Shown: positions 45,788 through 54,916 of the stretch, in pieces
Layout: the number at the start of each line of letters is the position of its first letter
Position numbering within the stretch: the stretch's first letter is position 1
Assembly (NCBI RefSeq): GCF_900106805.1
Contig: NZ_FNNP01000005.1
Span: 162,027 to 226,026 of the forward strand
Length of the DNA stretch: 64,000 nucleotides
Source of the DNA: Ruegeria halocynthiae
Lineage (GTDB): Bacteria; Pseudomonadota; Alphaproteobacteria; Rhodobacterales; Rhodobacteraceae
Direction: 5' to 3'
Position numbers and translations under genes: made by a program
The notes under the pieces: generated by a model
The model's input: only the letters and a program-made list of their open reading frames with translations
Database searches by the model: none
Told to the model about the DNA's origin: nothing

Positions 45788-45972
45788 TGGATACCTCCGG
45801 GATTCCTAAATTAACCTAAATGTTAAATAATAAACTGCAAAAAATCAAACCCGGGTTTTCCGCGGGCTTTGGCCGAGGGGGAAACCTTGGGATTTTTCCC
45901 TTTGTACAAACAAACTGTGCCGCTACCGTGTTGCATGTATGGGGAAAACCAAAAACAAATCAGGAGACGACA

Positions 45973-46314
45973 ATGGGAAAACGCGACGAACTGATCGCCA
46001 AATATGCGGAAGATCTGAAAAACAAATGCGGCATGGATGCGGATATGGACCTGCTGACCAAGGTCACGATCGGCTGTGGACCGGCGATCTATGACGCAGA
46101 TGCATCGACCGTGGCCGCCAGTCAGGAAGGTGAGCTTGAGACGGTCAAGAACAACTTCCTGATCAAAAAGCTGGGCCTGTCTGATGGACCTGAGCTGATG
46201 GAGGCGATCAACAAGGCCATGGAAACCTATGGCATGTCCGAGCGTAACAAGTACCGGGCCGTCGTCTATTACATTCTGACCAAGCATTTCGGCAAGGATT
46301 CCATCTACGGCTGA
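45973..46314 (+). CDS. DUF2853-family small protein
   Basis: This 113-residue cytoplasmic protein of unknown function matches DUF2853: it begins GKRDELIAKYAEDLKNKCG and ends RAVVYYILTKHFGKDSIYG. Two cysteines are present. CAGGAGA at 45960 fixes the start at 45973; a longer in-frame reading upstream is non-coding. It is a single-gene unit with its own terminator. Confidence 0.88.
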   Translation: MGKRDELIAKYAEDLKNKCGMDADMDLLTKVTIGCGPAIYDADASTVAASQEGELETVKNNFLIKKLGLSDGPELMEAINKAMETYGMSERNKYRAVVYYILTKHFGKDSIYG

Positions 46315-46334
46315 TTTGCGTTAACAGCGAAGCG

Positions 46335-46361
46335 CGCTCGCCGTATCCCGGCGGGCGTTTT
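46335..46361 (+). terminator. Terminator of the DUF2853 gene
   Basis: CGCTCGCCG pairs with CGGCGGGCG (one T-G pair) over TATCC and is followed by four Ts, 21 bases after the stop. Confidence 0.8.
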
Positions 46362-46492
46362 GCATTTGAGATAGAATTTACGGACTCGGCGTTTGAATTT
46401 TTGGCCGTAACGCGGCTAAGGTCGAACAGTGACCAGGACGGTCAGAACCAGCATATTCTATACGCGTGTGGTGAGTTGGGAGCACGTGGGGT

Positions 46493-46524
46493 AGGGAAGG
46501 TTCTGCGCTGTCAGGACCTTCCCT
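46493..46524. other. Long perfect-stem hairpin in an intergenic region
   Basis: AGGGAAGGTTCTG (46493-46505) pairs with CAGGACCTTCCCT (46512-46524) over a 6-base loop; 12 Watson-Crick pairs and one G-T. It lies in the 308-base gap between DUF2853 and a lipoprotein gene, where I see no ORF. No T-run follows. It might be a structured RNA or a protein site. Confidence 0.5.
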
Positions 46525-46550
46525 CATTACCGTCAGATAGCCCGTTAAAT

Positions 46551-46579
46551 TTGTGCATATTTGGGGTGTAGCCTAATAA
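46551..46579 (+). promoter_or_regulatory. Possible promoter of the lipoprotein gene
   Basis: TTGTGC (46551-46556) and TAATAA (46574-46579) are 17 bases apart, 44 bases before the lipoprotein start. Consensus match only. Confidence 0.38.
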
Positions 46580-46622
46580 ATGCTAGGTTTAACCTGCTAT
46601 TACTGTGGCGGAGGACGGTGTT

Positions 46623-47480
46623 ATGCTAAGAAAGCCAACTCTATTGCTTGCTTTCGGTATCTTTCTGATAGGAGCCTGCGCCAACCTGATATGGGTTGAG
46701 CCAAAGATATACATGCCGGGATCGACCGAAATTGAGGTTGAGGGGCATGGCATCAACGGCCCTGTGGATATTCTTCCGCGTGGCACGACCGCAATTACTA
46801 TCTCACATGAAATCACCAACGCAGGAAACAGTCCTGTTCCGGCGGGCTATCAGATCACTGAAACCGTCATTCAATGGGTATTCCAGCGCAACATCGCCAG
46901 CGTCGGATGGCGCGAAGGTGATCCGGCGACCCATACCATCGTGCAGCTGTCGCAAAGCGGCCCGGCGCTTGACCCTGGCGAATCCGCTGTCATTTCCTTT
47001 GGCCCGTTCACGGTGGGCAGTTGTGGTTTGTTTGGCGAAACGCTTGAGCTGGATTCGACCAACATTGTCGTTGAATCCTCGAACCAGGACAATGAGGACA
47101 AGCATTTGTTCTTTGTGCCAAGCAATCAAATCATCAACATCACCGCGAACACGATCAACGGAACCCTGTATCACAAGGACGGGCGCACTCTCACCCACCA
47201 GTTCAGGATCAACTCGGGTGGGGCTGGGAATCAGTGGCTTTACACCGGTTTTTCATGGATTGCGACCGAAGGGTCGACGGCCGACGCTGTACCAGCCCCT
47301 ACGGGCCGTGTTCCTCAGGGACCGGCGCCGCAGCTGATTAACATGTTTGTAACACCCAAGGATCACGATCATTCGCCACTGGGTTTTGGGCCTTCGGTGA
47401 AAGGAAAGGTTACGGCAATTTCAACGGATGGCTGTGTGGTTAAGCAAAAAGCGGTCGAGGTGTTGGTCGAACATGACTGA
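46623..47480 (+). CDS. Hypothetical lipoprotein with CARDB-like domain
   Basis: This 285-residue protein has a lipoprotein signal (LIGAC, lipid site Cys19). The next section, PRGTTAITISHEITNAGNSPVPAGY, resembles CARDB-type beta sandwiches found in bacterial surface proteins, and a second similar stretch follows at about residue 120. Function is unknown. GGAGG before ATG 46623 decides the start over an in-frame GTG 18 bases earlier. It converges on the EVE-domain gene. Confidence 0.7.
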   Translation: MLRKPTLLLAFGIFLIGACANLIWVEPKIYMPGSTEIEVEGHGINGPVDILPRGTTAITISHEITNAGNSPVPAGYQITETVIQWVFQRNIASVGWREGDPATHTIVQLSQSGPALDPGESAVISFGPFTVGSCGLFGETLELDSTNIVVESSNQDNEDKHLFFVPSNQIINITANTINGTLYHKDGRTLTHQFRINSGGAGNQWLYTGFSWIATEGSTADAVPAPTGRVPQGPAPQLINMFVTPKDHDHSPLGFGPSVKGKVTAISTDGCVVKQKAVEVLVEHD

Positions 47481-47485
47481 TATGG

Positions 47486-47908
47486 TTAGTCAGCCTGCGT
47501 CTCACCCAACCCACAGATCACCTGCCATTCCTCGTCGCCCACCGGCTGTACGGACAGACGCGAATTTCTGACCAGAACCATGTTGGCCAACCGTGGGTCG
47601 GCTTTGATCTGGTCCAGCGTTACAGATGTGTTGAACGGGCGTATCGCCTTGATATCCACGCATTCCCAACGGTCGTCATCAGTGGTGCTGTCTGGATGTG
47701 CCTCGGCGCAGACTTCGACAATGCCGACAATCGCCTTGTCCTTTTGCGAGTGATAGAAGAATCCCCGATCCCCGATCTGCATTTGGCGCATGAAATTGCG
47801 GGCCTGATAGTTGCGCACGCCGTCCCATTCTTCACCCGCGTCTCCCTTGGCGACCTGTTGATCCCAGCTCCAGGTCGAGGGTTCGGATTTGAATAGCCAG
47901 TTTGCCAT
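47486..47908 (-). CDS. EVE-domain protein
   Basis: This 140-residue protein is an EVE domain, a PUA-like fold thought to bind modified nucleic-acid bases. It starts WLFKSEPSTWSWDQQ and includes WDGVRNYQARNFMRQM and GDRGFFYHS, which form the ligand cage with aromatic residues. It overlaps the YciI gene at the start (TGATG), and is the last gene of the tsaD-gpsA-yciI-EVE row. The link with tRNA modification (tsaD) may be meaningful or just conserved order. Confidence 0.9.
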   Translation of the reverse strand: MANWLFKSEPSTWSWDQQVAKGDAGEEWDGVRNYQARNFMRQMQIGDRGFFYHSQKDKAIVGIVEVCAEAHPDSTTDDDRWECVDIKAIRPFNTSVTLDQIKADPRLANMVLVRNSRLSVQPVGDEEWQVICGLGETQAD

Positions 47909-48177
47909 CAGCCAATCACCTTCTTCCAGGGGATCAGTTCGACCGAGTCAAACAGCCCGGCCAGCGCATATGGGTCATTGGCGGCCCAGGCCTCAGCGGC
48001 GGCCAGATCCTGGACATCCAGAATGACCAGCGATCCGATCATCGCATCACCGTCCAGCAGCGGACCCGCCTGAGCTACCACGCCGGTTTCTTCAATATAG
48101 GCCAGATGGGCCGCGCGGTTGTCCAGCCGTGTCTGCAGGGCACCGGATTTGTCCCGGGCGATCAGGGCGATGAGCAT
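47908..48177 (-). CDS. YciI-family protein
   Basis: This 89-residue protein has the ferredoxin-like YciI fold: MLIALIARDKSGAL, RAAHLAYIEETG with the conserved histidine, and AEAWAANDPYALAGLF. The family has a conserved His-Asp pair, and most members are without known function. It lies one base after gpsA and overlaps the EVE gene. Confidence 0.9.
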   Translation of the reverse strand: MLIALIARDKSGALQTRLDNRAAHLAYIEETGVVAQAGPLLDGDAMIGSLVILDVQDLAAAEAWAANDPYALAGLFDSVELIPWKKVIG

Positions 48178-48178
48178 A

Positions 48179-49141
48179 CTATTCCTCCTTGAGTGGGCGA
48201 CCCAGCAGGGCCTGAATCGCGTCGGTCACACTGTAGGCGCCGCTGCTGAGTTTCGCTACTGTAGTGCTAATGGGCATGTCCAGCCCTTCAGTCGCAGCAA
48301 TCTTGGACACGGCCTGTGCCGTGGCAACACCTTCGACGGTCGTCGCGCTGTCAAAGGGCTTGTTTAGACCCAAAGACAGGCCAAACCGGTAATTTCGTGA
48401 CAACTCGGACGTGCAGGTCAAAACCAGATCACCCAGTCCCGACAGCCCCATCAAGGTGTCGGGTTGTGCACCACGCAGGGCGGCAAAACGTTGCATCTCA
48501 GCGAATCCTCGGGTGATCAGCGCTGCGCGGGCGCTGTCGCCCAGACCAGCACCAATAGCGGCACCGCAGCCAATGGCCATCACGTTCTTCAATGCGCCAC
48601 CCAGTTCGGCCCCGACCGTATCAGTGGTTCGGTAGAGACGCAGGTTGGCTGTCGTTAGCTCTTGCTGAAGGTCTTCACCCAGCGTGGCATCCGCACAGGC
48701 CAGCGTCAGCGCCGTGGGCAACCCGCGCGCGATGTCGTCTGCAAAGCTGGGTCCGGTCAACAGTGCCGGGTGTGCATCCGGAACGGTTTGGGTGATGACG
48801 GCAATGGGACCAACACCAGAGGTCATCTCGATCCCTTTGCAACAGGCCACCAGCATCTTGCCGCTCAGTCGCTCAGTGTGAACGCTCAAGGCATCGCGCA
48901 ACTTTTGCATCGGAACGGCCAATAAAATGACCTCTGCTTGCATTGCATGCTCAAACTCGGCTGTCACGGAAATATTTGCAGGCAGCGTGACGCCCGGCAA
49001 ACGGCCGGAGTTCTCGCGTGTTTGCTGCATCTGTCGGGCTTGCTCGGCATCTCGTGCCCACAGCGTGACCGGCCCCTGTCCGGCCAAAGAAATGGCCAGA
49101 GCGGATCCGAAGGCCCCGGATCCAAGTACCGAAACGCTCAT
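48179..49141 (-). CDS. gpsA: Glycerol-3-phosphate dehydrogenase [NAD(P)+]
   Basis: This 320-residue cytoplasmic enzyme makes sn-glycerol-3-phosphate for phospholipids. The cofactor loop is [12 protein letters not shown] at residues 5-16, followed by VTLWARD, the catalytic lysine in [27 protein letters not shown] and [20 protein letters not shown] start it at ATG 49141, which overlaps the tsaD stop by four bases; the frame stays open 66 codons further but lies within tsaD. Length is normal. Confidence 0.96.
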   Translation of the reverse strand: MSVSVLGSGAFGSALAISLAGQGPVTLWARDAEQARQMQQTRENSGRLPGVTLPANISVTAEFEHAMQAEVILLAVPMQKLRDALSVHTERLSGKMLVACCKGIEMTSGVGPIAVITQTVPDAHPALLTGPSFADDIARGLPTALTLACADATLGEDLQQELTTANLRLYRTTDTVGAELGGALKNVMAIGCGAAIGAGLGDSARAALITRGFAEMQRFAALRGAQPDTLMGLSGLGDLVLTCTSELSRNYRFGLSLGLNKPFDSATTVEGVATAQAVSKIAATEGLDMPISTTVAKLSSGAYSVTDAIQALLGRPLKEE

Positions 49142-50235
49142 GCCTTCGCCCCTTTCTTGCCACCGCCCAGCATCGAAGGGCTGGTTTGGTCCAGAGGCCA
49201 TCGCGGACGCGCGGTCAGATCCAGCCCGTCGCGCGCACCGAGGCGGAATCGTTCGAGTCCGGCAAAGGCGATCATGGCGGCATTGTCGGTGCACAAGGCC
49301 AGAGGTGGTGCAGTGAACCTCGCTTCCATTTGTGCACAAACAGTCTCTAACGCGGCCCGTATCGCGGTATTTGCCGCGACACCTCCGGCGACCGCGATGA
49401 CCGGGACCGATGGCGAGGTTTCAAGATATTGCACAATCGCGCGGCGTGTCTTTTCAGCCAATGTGTCAACGATTGCCTGCTGAAAGCCAGCACACAGATC
49501 GGCACGATCCTGTCGCGTCAGGCCACCTTTTTCGCTGACGATCTGATCTCGAAGGCGCATCAACGCGGTCTTGAGGCCCGAGAACGACAAGTCGCACCCC
49601 GGTCGATCCAGCAGAGGGCGAGGAAAACGAAACCGTTTGGAATCGCCCGCGCGGGCCTCGGCTTCGACCGAGGGGCCGCCGGGTTGTGGCAGGCCCAGCA
49701 GGCGGGCGGTCTTGTCAAAGGCTTCGCCAGGCGCATCATCGATGGTGCCGCCGAGACGAGTAAACTGTTCGGGGCCGTGCGCGATCAGGTATTGGCAATG
49801 GCCACCCGAAACCAGCAACATGAGATAGGGAAAGGCGATCCCATCCGTCAACCGCGGCGTCAGGGCATGACCGGCGAGGTGGTTCACCCCGATCAGCGGC
49901 AGCCCGGTTGCAGCGCTCAGGCCCTTTGCGCACATGACGCCGGACATCACTCCGCCGATCAGACCCGGCCCGGCAGTTACGGCGATCACATCCAGTTCAC
50001 CAAATGCTACATCTGCCTGTGTTAGAGCCTGTTTCACGCAAATATCCAGCTTTTCCGCATGGGCACGTGCCGCAATCTCGGGAACCACGCCACCATACGC
50101 ACTGTGTAGCTCGGTCTGACCATGCACCACCGATGACAGGATCTCGGCCTGTACGCCTTCACCCTGACGCACGACAGCGGCGGCGGTATCATCGCAGCTG
50201 CTTTCCAATCCGAGGACGGTAAGTGTTTGCACCAT
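49138..50235 (-). CDS. tsaD: tRNA N6-adenosine threonylcarbamoyltransferase TsaD
   Basis: This 365-residue metalloenzyme transfers the threonylcarbamoyl group to A37 of ANN-decoding tRNAs. It begins [16 protein letters not shown], has the iron ligands His119 and His123 in [10 protein letters not shown], and [10 protein letters not shown] and [11 protein letters not shown] as ATP and metal sites. The start at 50235 fits; an extension of 51 codons upstream is not family-like. It heads the tsaD-gpsA-yciI-EVE operon and is divergent from hemD. Confidence 0.97.
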   Translation of the reverse strand: MVQTLTVLGLESSCDDTAAAVVRQGEGVQAEILSSVVHGQTELHSAYGGVVPEIAARAHAEKLDICVKQALTQADVAFGELDVIAVTAGPGLIGGVMSGVMCAKGLSAATGLPLIGVNHLAGHALTPRLTDGIAFPYLMLLVSGGHCQYLIAHGPEQFTRLGGTIDDAPGEAFDKTARLLGLPQPGGPSVEAEARAGDSKRFRFPRPLLDRPGCDLSFSGLKTALMRLRDQIVSEKGGLTRQDRADLCAGFQQAIVDTLAEKTRRAIVQYLETSPSVPVIAVAGGVAANTAIRAALETVCAQMEARFTAPPLALCTDNAAMIAFAGLERFRLGARDGLDLTARPRWPLDQTSPSMLGGGKKGAKA

Positions 50236-50332
50236 AGCCCTGATCCGTTGCATCATGATTGCCAAGCGGGGTATCACCCCGCACGGATGCAAACAATCCC
50301 AAGGCCGAAGGCGCCGCCCATTGTATTTGTTG

Positions 50333-51046
50333 ATGACCCGCCCTCGCGCCGCCTCGGACAGGTTCGTCGCGCAACTTCCGGACCGCATCAGGAGTCAGGT
50401 CGAAATTGTTCATTCACCACTGCTGGAAATCAAGCCAATGGCGGTCCCGGTTGAGACCGATGATACAGCCGGGTTGATCTTTTCTTCAGCTAATGGCGTG
50501 AATTCCGCGGCCATGCTGGATGTAGATCGCACTCTGCCCGCCTATTGTATCGGCCCTGCAACTTCGGATGCAGCAATTGCCGCAGGGTGGAATGCGCAGA
50601 TGGCAGGTTTAACGGCTGAAGAGTTGATAACAAATCTGACGCACACCCCACCACCGGGCCCCCTGCTGCATCTGCGTGGAGAACACAGTCGCGGCGGCAT
50701 AGCTGAACACTTGACGCGCTCCGGCCTGTTGACCCGAGAGCAGCCGGTGTATCGACAGCAGTTGTTACCCCTAAGCGATGAGGCATCCCTGGCAGGTGAG
50801 TCTGATCGGCCCGTCATCGCCCCACTTTTTTCGCCGCGTACAGCGCGACAATTTGCCGATGTATGGGCTGGAACCGCGCCGTTGTGGTTGATAGCAATCA
50901 GCGCGCCCACTGCCGAACCCCTTAATTCCTTGGCCTCTGAGCAGTTGAAGATCGCGAGCGAACCAACACCGGACAAAATGCAGAAAGCCGTGAAAAAACT
51001 CGTGAAACACGTGATGCGGGTTGAGGGCAAGTCAGGTGCAGACTAA
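50333..51046 (+). CDS. hemD: Uroporphyrinogen-III synthase
   Basis: This 238-residue enzyme closes the tetrapyrrole ring. Identity is poorly conserved in the family, but [13 protein letters not shown] at the start, [14 protein letters not shown] [29 protein letters not shown] and [15 protein letters not shown] are typical of HemD. I use ATG 50333. It is divergent from tsaD, and the COG4223 and hemY genes follow in the conserved alphaproteobacterial order, which strengthens the call. Confidence 0.88.
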   Translation: MTRPRAASDRFVAQLPDRIRSQVEIVHSPLLEIKPMAVPVETDDTAGLIFSSANGVNSAAMLDVDRTLPAYCIGPATSDAAIAAGWNAQMAGLTAEELITNLTHTPPPGPLLHLRGEHSRGGIAEHLTRSGLLTREQPVYRQQLLPLSDEASLAGESDRPVIAPLFSPRTARQFADVWAGTAPLWLIAISAPTAEPLNSLASEQLKIASEPTPDKMQKAVKKLVKHVMRVEGKSGAD

Positions 51047-51100
51047 CTTGGGTTAGTCTGTTGTTCATGTGTTATGGGAATCGATAAGGGGATTAGGACG

Positions 51101-52378
51101 GTGGCCGATAATAAGAAATCCGATCAGGAGCCGGTCGAAGACCCCAATATTGAGGATGTTGCTGAATCCGTCGAGAAGGACGGTACCTCCAACGCGGATG
51201 ACAAACACATTGACGAGGCAGAGCCTGCGGATGATGTGACTTCCGAAGCCGAAGCCGAAGCCGAAGCCGAAGCCGAAGCCGAAGCCGAAGCCGAAGCCGA
51301 AGCCGAAGCCGAAGCCGAAGCCGAAGCCGAAGCCGAAGCCGAAGCCGAAGCCGAAGCCGAAGCCATCGAAGAGCCAGCACCTGCAGAAGAGAAAGTGATC
51401 GAACGCACCGTTGAAAAGCGGGGCGGGTTCATTCCGGCGCTGCTTGGTGGGGTTGTTGCCGCCGGGATCGGGTTCGCAGTGGGCAATGGTGGGTTTACCT
51501 CGCAAGGAACGGACAGCGCAGATGCGATTGCCGCGCTTGAATCGAAGCTAGCGGAACAATCCGATCAAATATCCAAACTGACCAAATCCCTGACTGACAG
51601 CCCGGATGTTTCAGATCAGATCAAGGCGTTGACCGAAAAGCTTTCTCCGGTTGAAAGCGATCTCAGCGTCCTCAAGTCGAGTGTTGATGGTTTGACCGGC
51701 AAGGTCGACCCGTTGGAGGAACGGCTGTCGGCGCTTGAGAAAAAGCCGATTGAGGCAAATGTATCCCCCGAGGCGACGGCGGCATTTGAAGCAGAGCTGA
51801 AGAAACTGCAGGACTCACTGGCGGCACAACGCAGCGAAGTGGAAAAGATGGTCTCGGATGCACAGGCGCTTGAGGCAAAAGCGTCGGCAGAAGCGCGCGC
51901 CGCGACCAACGCAGCAATCCTGTCACGTCTGCATGGTCAGTTGGATGCTGGTCAGCCCTATGAGGATTTGGTCACTGAATTGAAAGCCGGAGGTGTCGAC
52001 GTGCCTGACGCTCTGACCGCGCCCTCGAAAGACGGGGTTGAGACGCTCTCGACCCTGCGCAGCTCGTTCGCCCCGGCAGCCCGTACCGCGCTGTCCGATG
52101 CGCGCGATGCGGACAAAAGTACCGGGCTGGTTGCCTTCTTACAGCGCCAAACGGGTGCCCGATCGGTAACACCGCAAGAGGGCGACGACCCGGACGCGAT
52201 CCTGTCGCGCGCGCAGGCCGCGTTGGCGGATGGCGATGTCACACAGGCACTAACCGAATTGAAATCACTGCCCGAGGCGGCGCAGACCGCATTGGCGGAT
52301 TGGGAGCAGGCGGCGCAGACACGGGTCTCTGCCGTTGCGGCCGTAAATACGCTTGCTTCAAGCCTAAACTCGAACTGA
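51101..52378 (+). CDS. COG4223 membrane protein (mitofilin-like) with EA repeats
   Basis: This 425-residue protein has an acidic N-terminus, a run of 20 Glu-Ala pairs, one membrane helix (about residues 115-140, IPALLGGVVAAGIGFAVG), a coiled-coil stretch of about 150 residues and a C-terminal helical domain ending in ALADWEQAAQTRVSAVAAVN. It belongs to the bacterial relatives of mitochondrial Mic60, which shape inner membranes. I prefer GTG 51101 (AAGGGG upstream) to ATG 51074, which has no ribosome site. It lies between hemD and hemY. Confidence 0.85.
   Translation: MADNKKSDQEPVEDPNIEDVAESVEKDGTSNADDKHIDEAEPADDVTSEAEAEAEAEAEAEAEAEAEAEAEAEAEAEAEAEAEAEAEAIEEPAPAEEKVIERTVEKRGGFIPALLGGVVAAGIGFAVGNGGFTSQGTDSADAIAALESKLAEQSDQISKLTKSLTDSPDVSDQIKALTEKLSPVESDLSVLKSSVDGLTGKVDPLEERLSALEKKPIEANVSPEATAAFEAELKKLQDSLAAQRSEVEKMVSDAQALEAKASAEARAATNAAILSRLHGQLDAGQPYEDLVTELKAGGVDVPDALTAPSKDGVETLSTLRSSFAPAARTALSDARDADKSTGLVAFLQRQTGARSVTPQEGDDPDAILSRAQAALADGDVTQALTELKSLPEAAQTALADWEQAAQTRVSAVAAVNTLASSLNSN
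51245..51364 (+). repeat. Perfect hexanucleotide repeat, 20 copies of GAAGCC
   Basis: The 120 bases are exactly 20 copies of GAAGCC with no error. In the gene frame they code Glu-Ala pairs, so gain or loss of a unit changes the protein by two residues and keeps the frame. Repeat number is likely to vary among strains, and assembly of this stretch may be unreliable. Confidence 0.97.
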
Positions 52379-52388
52379 AGGACCTGCC

Positions 52389-53888
52389 ATGCTGTGGTCA
52401 TTGTTAAAGATCCTTGTTTTTGTTGCGATTATCGGTCTGCTGGCCATGGGTGCGGGGTTCCTGATGGAATCTTCCGGCGGCGTGCAGATAACCGTCGCTG
52501 GCACTGAATACACATTGGGGCCACTTCAATCGGTGATCGCACTGGGTGTGCTGGTATTCGCGGTCTGGCTGTTCTTCAAACTGCTGACATTGTTGATTGC
52601 GACACTGAAGTTCCTCAACGGTGATGAAACTGCCCTGTCTCGCTATTTCGACCGCAGCCGTGAAAAGCGCGGGTATCAGGCATTGGCCGACGGGTTGATG
52701 GCGTTGGCCTCAGGTGAGGGGCGCGTGGCGATGACCAAGGCCAGCAAGGCCGAAAAGCTGTTGAACAAGCCCGAACTGACCAATCTGCTGGTGGCGCAGG
52801 CCGCTGAGATGACGGGCGATACCAAGAAAGCGTCCGAGACCTACAAGAAACTGGTCACCAACGACGCCACCCGATTTGTCGGTGTGCGCGGGATCATGAA
52901 GCAAAAGCTGGCCGAGGGGGATGATGAAACAGCGCGCAAGCTGGCCGAAAAGGCGCTGGTGCTGAAACCCCGGCATGAAGAAACGCAGGATGTGCTTTTG
53001 ACCCTGCAGACCAAGGCTCAGGATTGGGCCGGGGCGCGGTCCACGCTGACGTCAAAACTGAAGGCCGGATACCTGCCACGCGATGTGTTCAAGCGGCGCG
53101 ATGCGGTTTTGGCGTTGTCCGAGGCCAAGGTGCTGCTGGATGAAACGGCAACGGTCGAACAGCAGGAACATGCGATCGAGGCCAACCGCCTGTCCCCTGA
53201 TTTGGTGCCGGCTGCGGCCATGGCCGCGCGAGCCTATATCGAAAAGGGCAAACCGCGTGCGGCGACCAAGATTCTGAAAAAGGCGTGGGAGGTTCAGCCT
53301 CATCCCGATCTGGCCCATGCATTTGCCGAGATCGCGCCGGACGAAACGCCCGAGCAGCGGATTAAGCGGTTCACGGCATTGACCCGTATTCACCCCGAGA
53401 ATATGGAAACTCGCCTGATTCTGGCCGAGCTCAACATCGTCGCCGAAGACTTCCCCGAAGCCCGCCGCGCGCTGGGCGACGTGATCGAAAAGCAGGGGGA
53501 TGCCAGGGCCTGTACGCTGATGGCCGCGATTGAACGCGGCGAGGGTGCCTCGGATGTGGTAGTTCAGGGCTGGCTGGCCAAGGCGCTGAATGCGCCGCGC
53601 GGGCCGCAATGGGTCTGCGACAACTGCCACGACATTCAGCCTGAATGGGCCCCTGTCTGTCAGAACTGCAGCAGCTTTGACACGCTCAGCTGGCAGACGC
53701 CGCAGACACCTGAAATCGCCAGCGCAACAGGCGTGCATATGTTGCCGCTGATTGTCGGCACCCTCGAAGACCGATCCGAGTCTGAAGAGGTGGAAGAACC
53801 CGAAGAAACAGTTGTAGAGCCGGTCGAAGAGGCCGTGATCGAGGCAAAGGTCGAGCCGATCTCGGATGAGGTCGCACGACAGACTTAA
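52389..53888 (+). CDS. hemY: HemY-family TPR protein with C-terminal zinc ribbon
   Basis: This 499-residue inner-membrane protein has two N-terminal helices (about 5-26 and 45-72) and a HemY_N domain, then several TPR helices. In other proteobacteria HemY is needed late in haem synthesis, but its reaction is unknown. Near residue 410 lies WVCDNCHDI and PVCQNCSSFD, two CxxC pairs that form a zinc ribbon, as in LapB. The acidic tail is Glu-rich. The stop overlaps the convergent binding-protein gene by four bases. Confidence 0.88.
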   Translation: MLWSLLKILVFVAIIGLLAMGAGFLMESSGGVQITVAGTEYTLGPLQSVIALGVLVFAVWLFFKLLTLLIATLKFLNGDETALSRYFDRSREKRGYQALADGLMALASGEGRVAMTKASKAEKLLNKPELTNLLVAQAAEMTGDTKKASETYKKLVTNDATRFVGVRGIMKQKLAEGDDETARKLAEKALVLKPRHEETQDVLLTLQTKAQDWAGARSTLTSKLKAGYLPRDVFKRRDAVLALSEAKVLLDETATVEQQEHAIEANRLSPDLVPAAAMAARAYIEKGKPRAATKILKKAWEVQPHPDLAHAFAEIAPDETPEQRIKRFTALTRIHPENMETRLILAELNIVAEDFPEARRALGDVIEKQGDARACTLMAAIERGEGASDVVVQGWLAKALNAPRGPQWVCDNCHDIQPEWAPVCQNCSSFDTLSWQTPQTPEIASATGVHMLPLIVGTLEDRSESEEVEEPEETVVEPVEEAVIEAKVEPISDEVARQT

Positions 53889-54916
53889 CGTGCGGTTTCG
53901 ATGTTAAACGCATCGTTCCATAGCTTGAACAAGCCTGCCCGCCGGTTCTGATCGAGGGCCACAAGCAGCGCGGGCGACAATGGGATAAAGCGGCGGGCAC
54001 TGGGTGTAAGGCCGGTTTCGGATTCGTCCAGACGCGTGACGAGACCTGAGGCGGCCAGCAATTCCTGCGCCTCAGGCGACAGCAGGAAATCCAGCAGAAG
54101 GATCGCGGCCTGTTTGTTCTGTGCCTGGCGCGGGATCATGTAGGCGCGGGACAGGACCAGCGTGTAATCCTCGGGCAGAATCACACCAACGCCGGGCAGG
54201 TTGGCATTGGCCACATAAGATCCAAGCACGTTGTAAGCGATCAGAAATCGCCCTTTCGCAACCTCATCAATAATATGGGCAGAACAGCAGGTCGCCACCG
54301 CATCAATGCGGGCAAAGCCTTCGATCAAAGAACCAAAGGTCGTTGCCTCAAGACTATCACCATAGGCGAACAGGTATCCAAGGCCGGATGCAGCAATATC
54401 ATAGGTCGCCACCCGCCCCCGCAACAGATCAGGCCGGGTCCGCATCGCGTCGAGTAGTGCAAACCGGTCTCGCGGCACATCCTCATTCGTCAGGCCATCC
54501 TTGTTATAGACGATAACTGCGGGTTCAGTTGTGATGCCCCACAACTCATCCCGCCAGCGCCGAGCAGGGGGCAGGGCCTGCGTTTCCAGCGAGCTATAGC
54601 GATAGCCGCAGGCAGAATTTACCAGCCAGACCATTTGCTGGATTGCAGACGAAAACACAGCATCCGCTGGCGCCTCACCGGTCTTGCAGGCGGATTTGCT
54701 GTGCTGAAACAAAGCGTTCGAACCCCATTGCTCATAGGTGATCAGCAAATTGGGATTCAGCGTCGCAAATCGCTCCAGCACGGGTTGGATGATCGCGATA
54801 TCAGTGGTCGACCGGATCAGCATCGCCTCAGCCCCGTTGCCGAACTGTGTGACGTCCTCTTGCGCGCGCGCCGGAGTGGTTGCGATCAAAGCCAAGCCAA
54901 GCAACAATCGGATCAT
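53885..54916 (-). CDS. Periplasmic solute-binding protein (family 1), orphan
   Basis: This 343-residue protein has a signal peptide cleaved after about residue 18 (TTPARA). The fold features YEQWGSNALFQ, AIQQMVWL, EPAVIVYNKDG and AYMIPRQAQNKQAAILLLDF suggest an iron, phosphoglycerate or polyamine-type binding protein. No permease or ATPase accompanies it. It overlaps the TctE-like kinase gene by four bases and is the third gene of a response regulator-kinase-binding protein operon, so it may present a ligand to the kinase, as PgtC does in the phosphoglycerate system. Confidence 0.8.
   Translation of the reverse strand: MIRLLLGLALIATTPARAQEDVTQFGNGAEAMLIRSTTDIAIIQPVLERFATLNPNLLITYEQWGSNALFQHSKSACKTGEAPADAVFSSAIQQMVWLVNSACGYRYSSLETQALPPARRWRDELWGITTEPAVIVYNKDGLTNEDVPRDRFALLDAMRTRPDLLRGRVATYDIAASGLGYLFAYGDSLEATTFGSLIEGFARIDAVATCCSAHIIDEVAKGRFLIAYNVLGSYVANANLPGVGVILPEDYTLVLSRAYMIPRQAQNKQAAILLLDFLLSPEAQELLAASGLVTRLDESETGLTPSARRFIPLSPALLVALDQNRRAGLFKLWNDAFNIETAR

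Noticed and set aside
45808..45825. TTAA-N8-TTAA near the DUF899/DUF2853 start as a CtrA site
   Set aside because: The spacer is one base longer than the CtrA consensus.
51245..51364. Repeat array as a possible CRISPR
   Set aside because: Units are six bases without spacers and lie in frame inside a gene.
51065..51505. Minus-strand frame with long Gly-Phe repeats, and another with Arg-Leu repeats
   Set aside because: They are the reverse-frame reading of the GAAGCC array and have no independent support.
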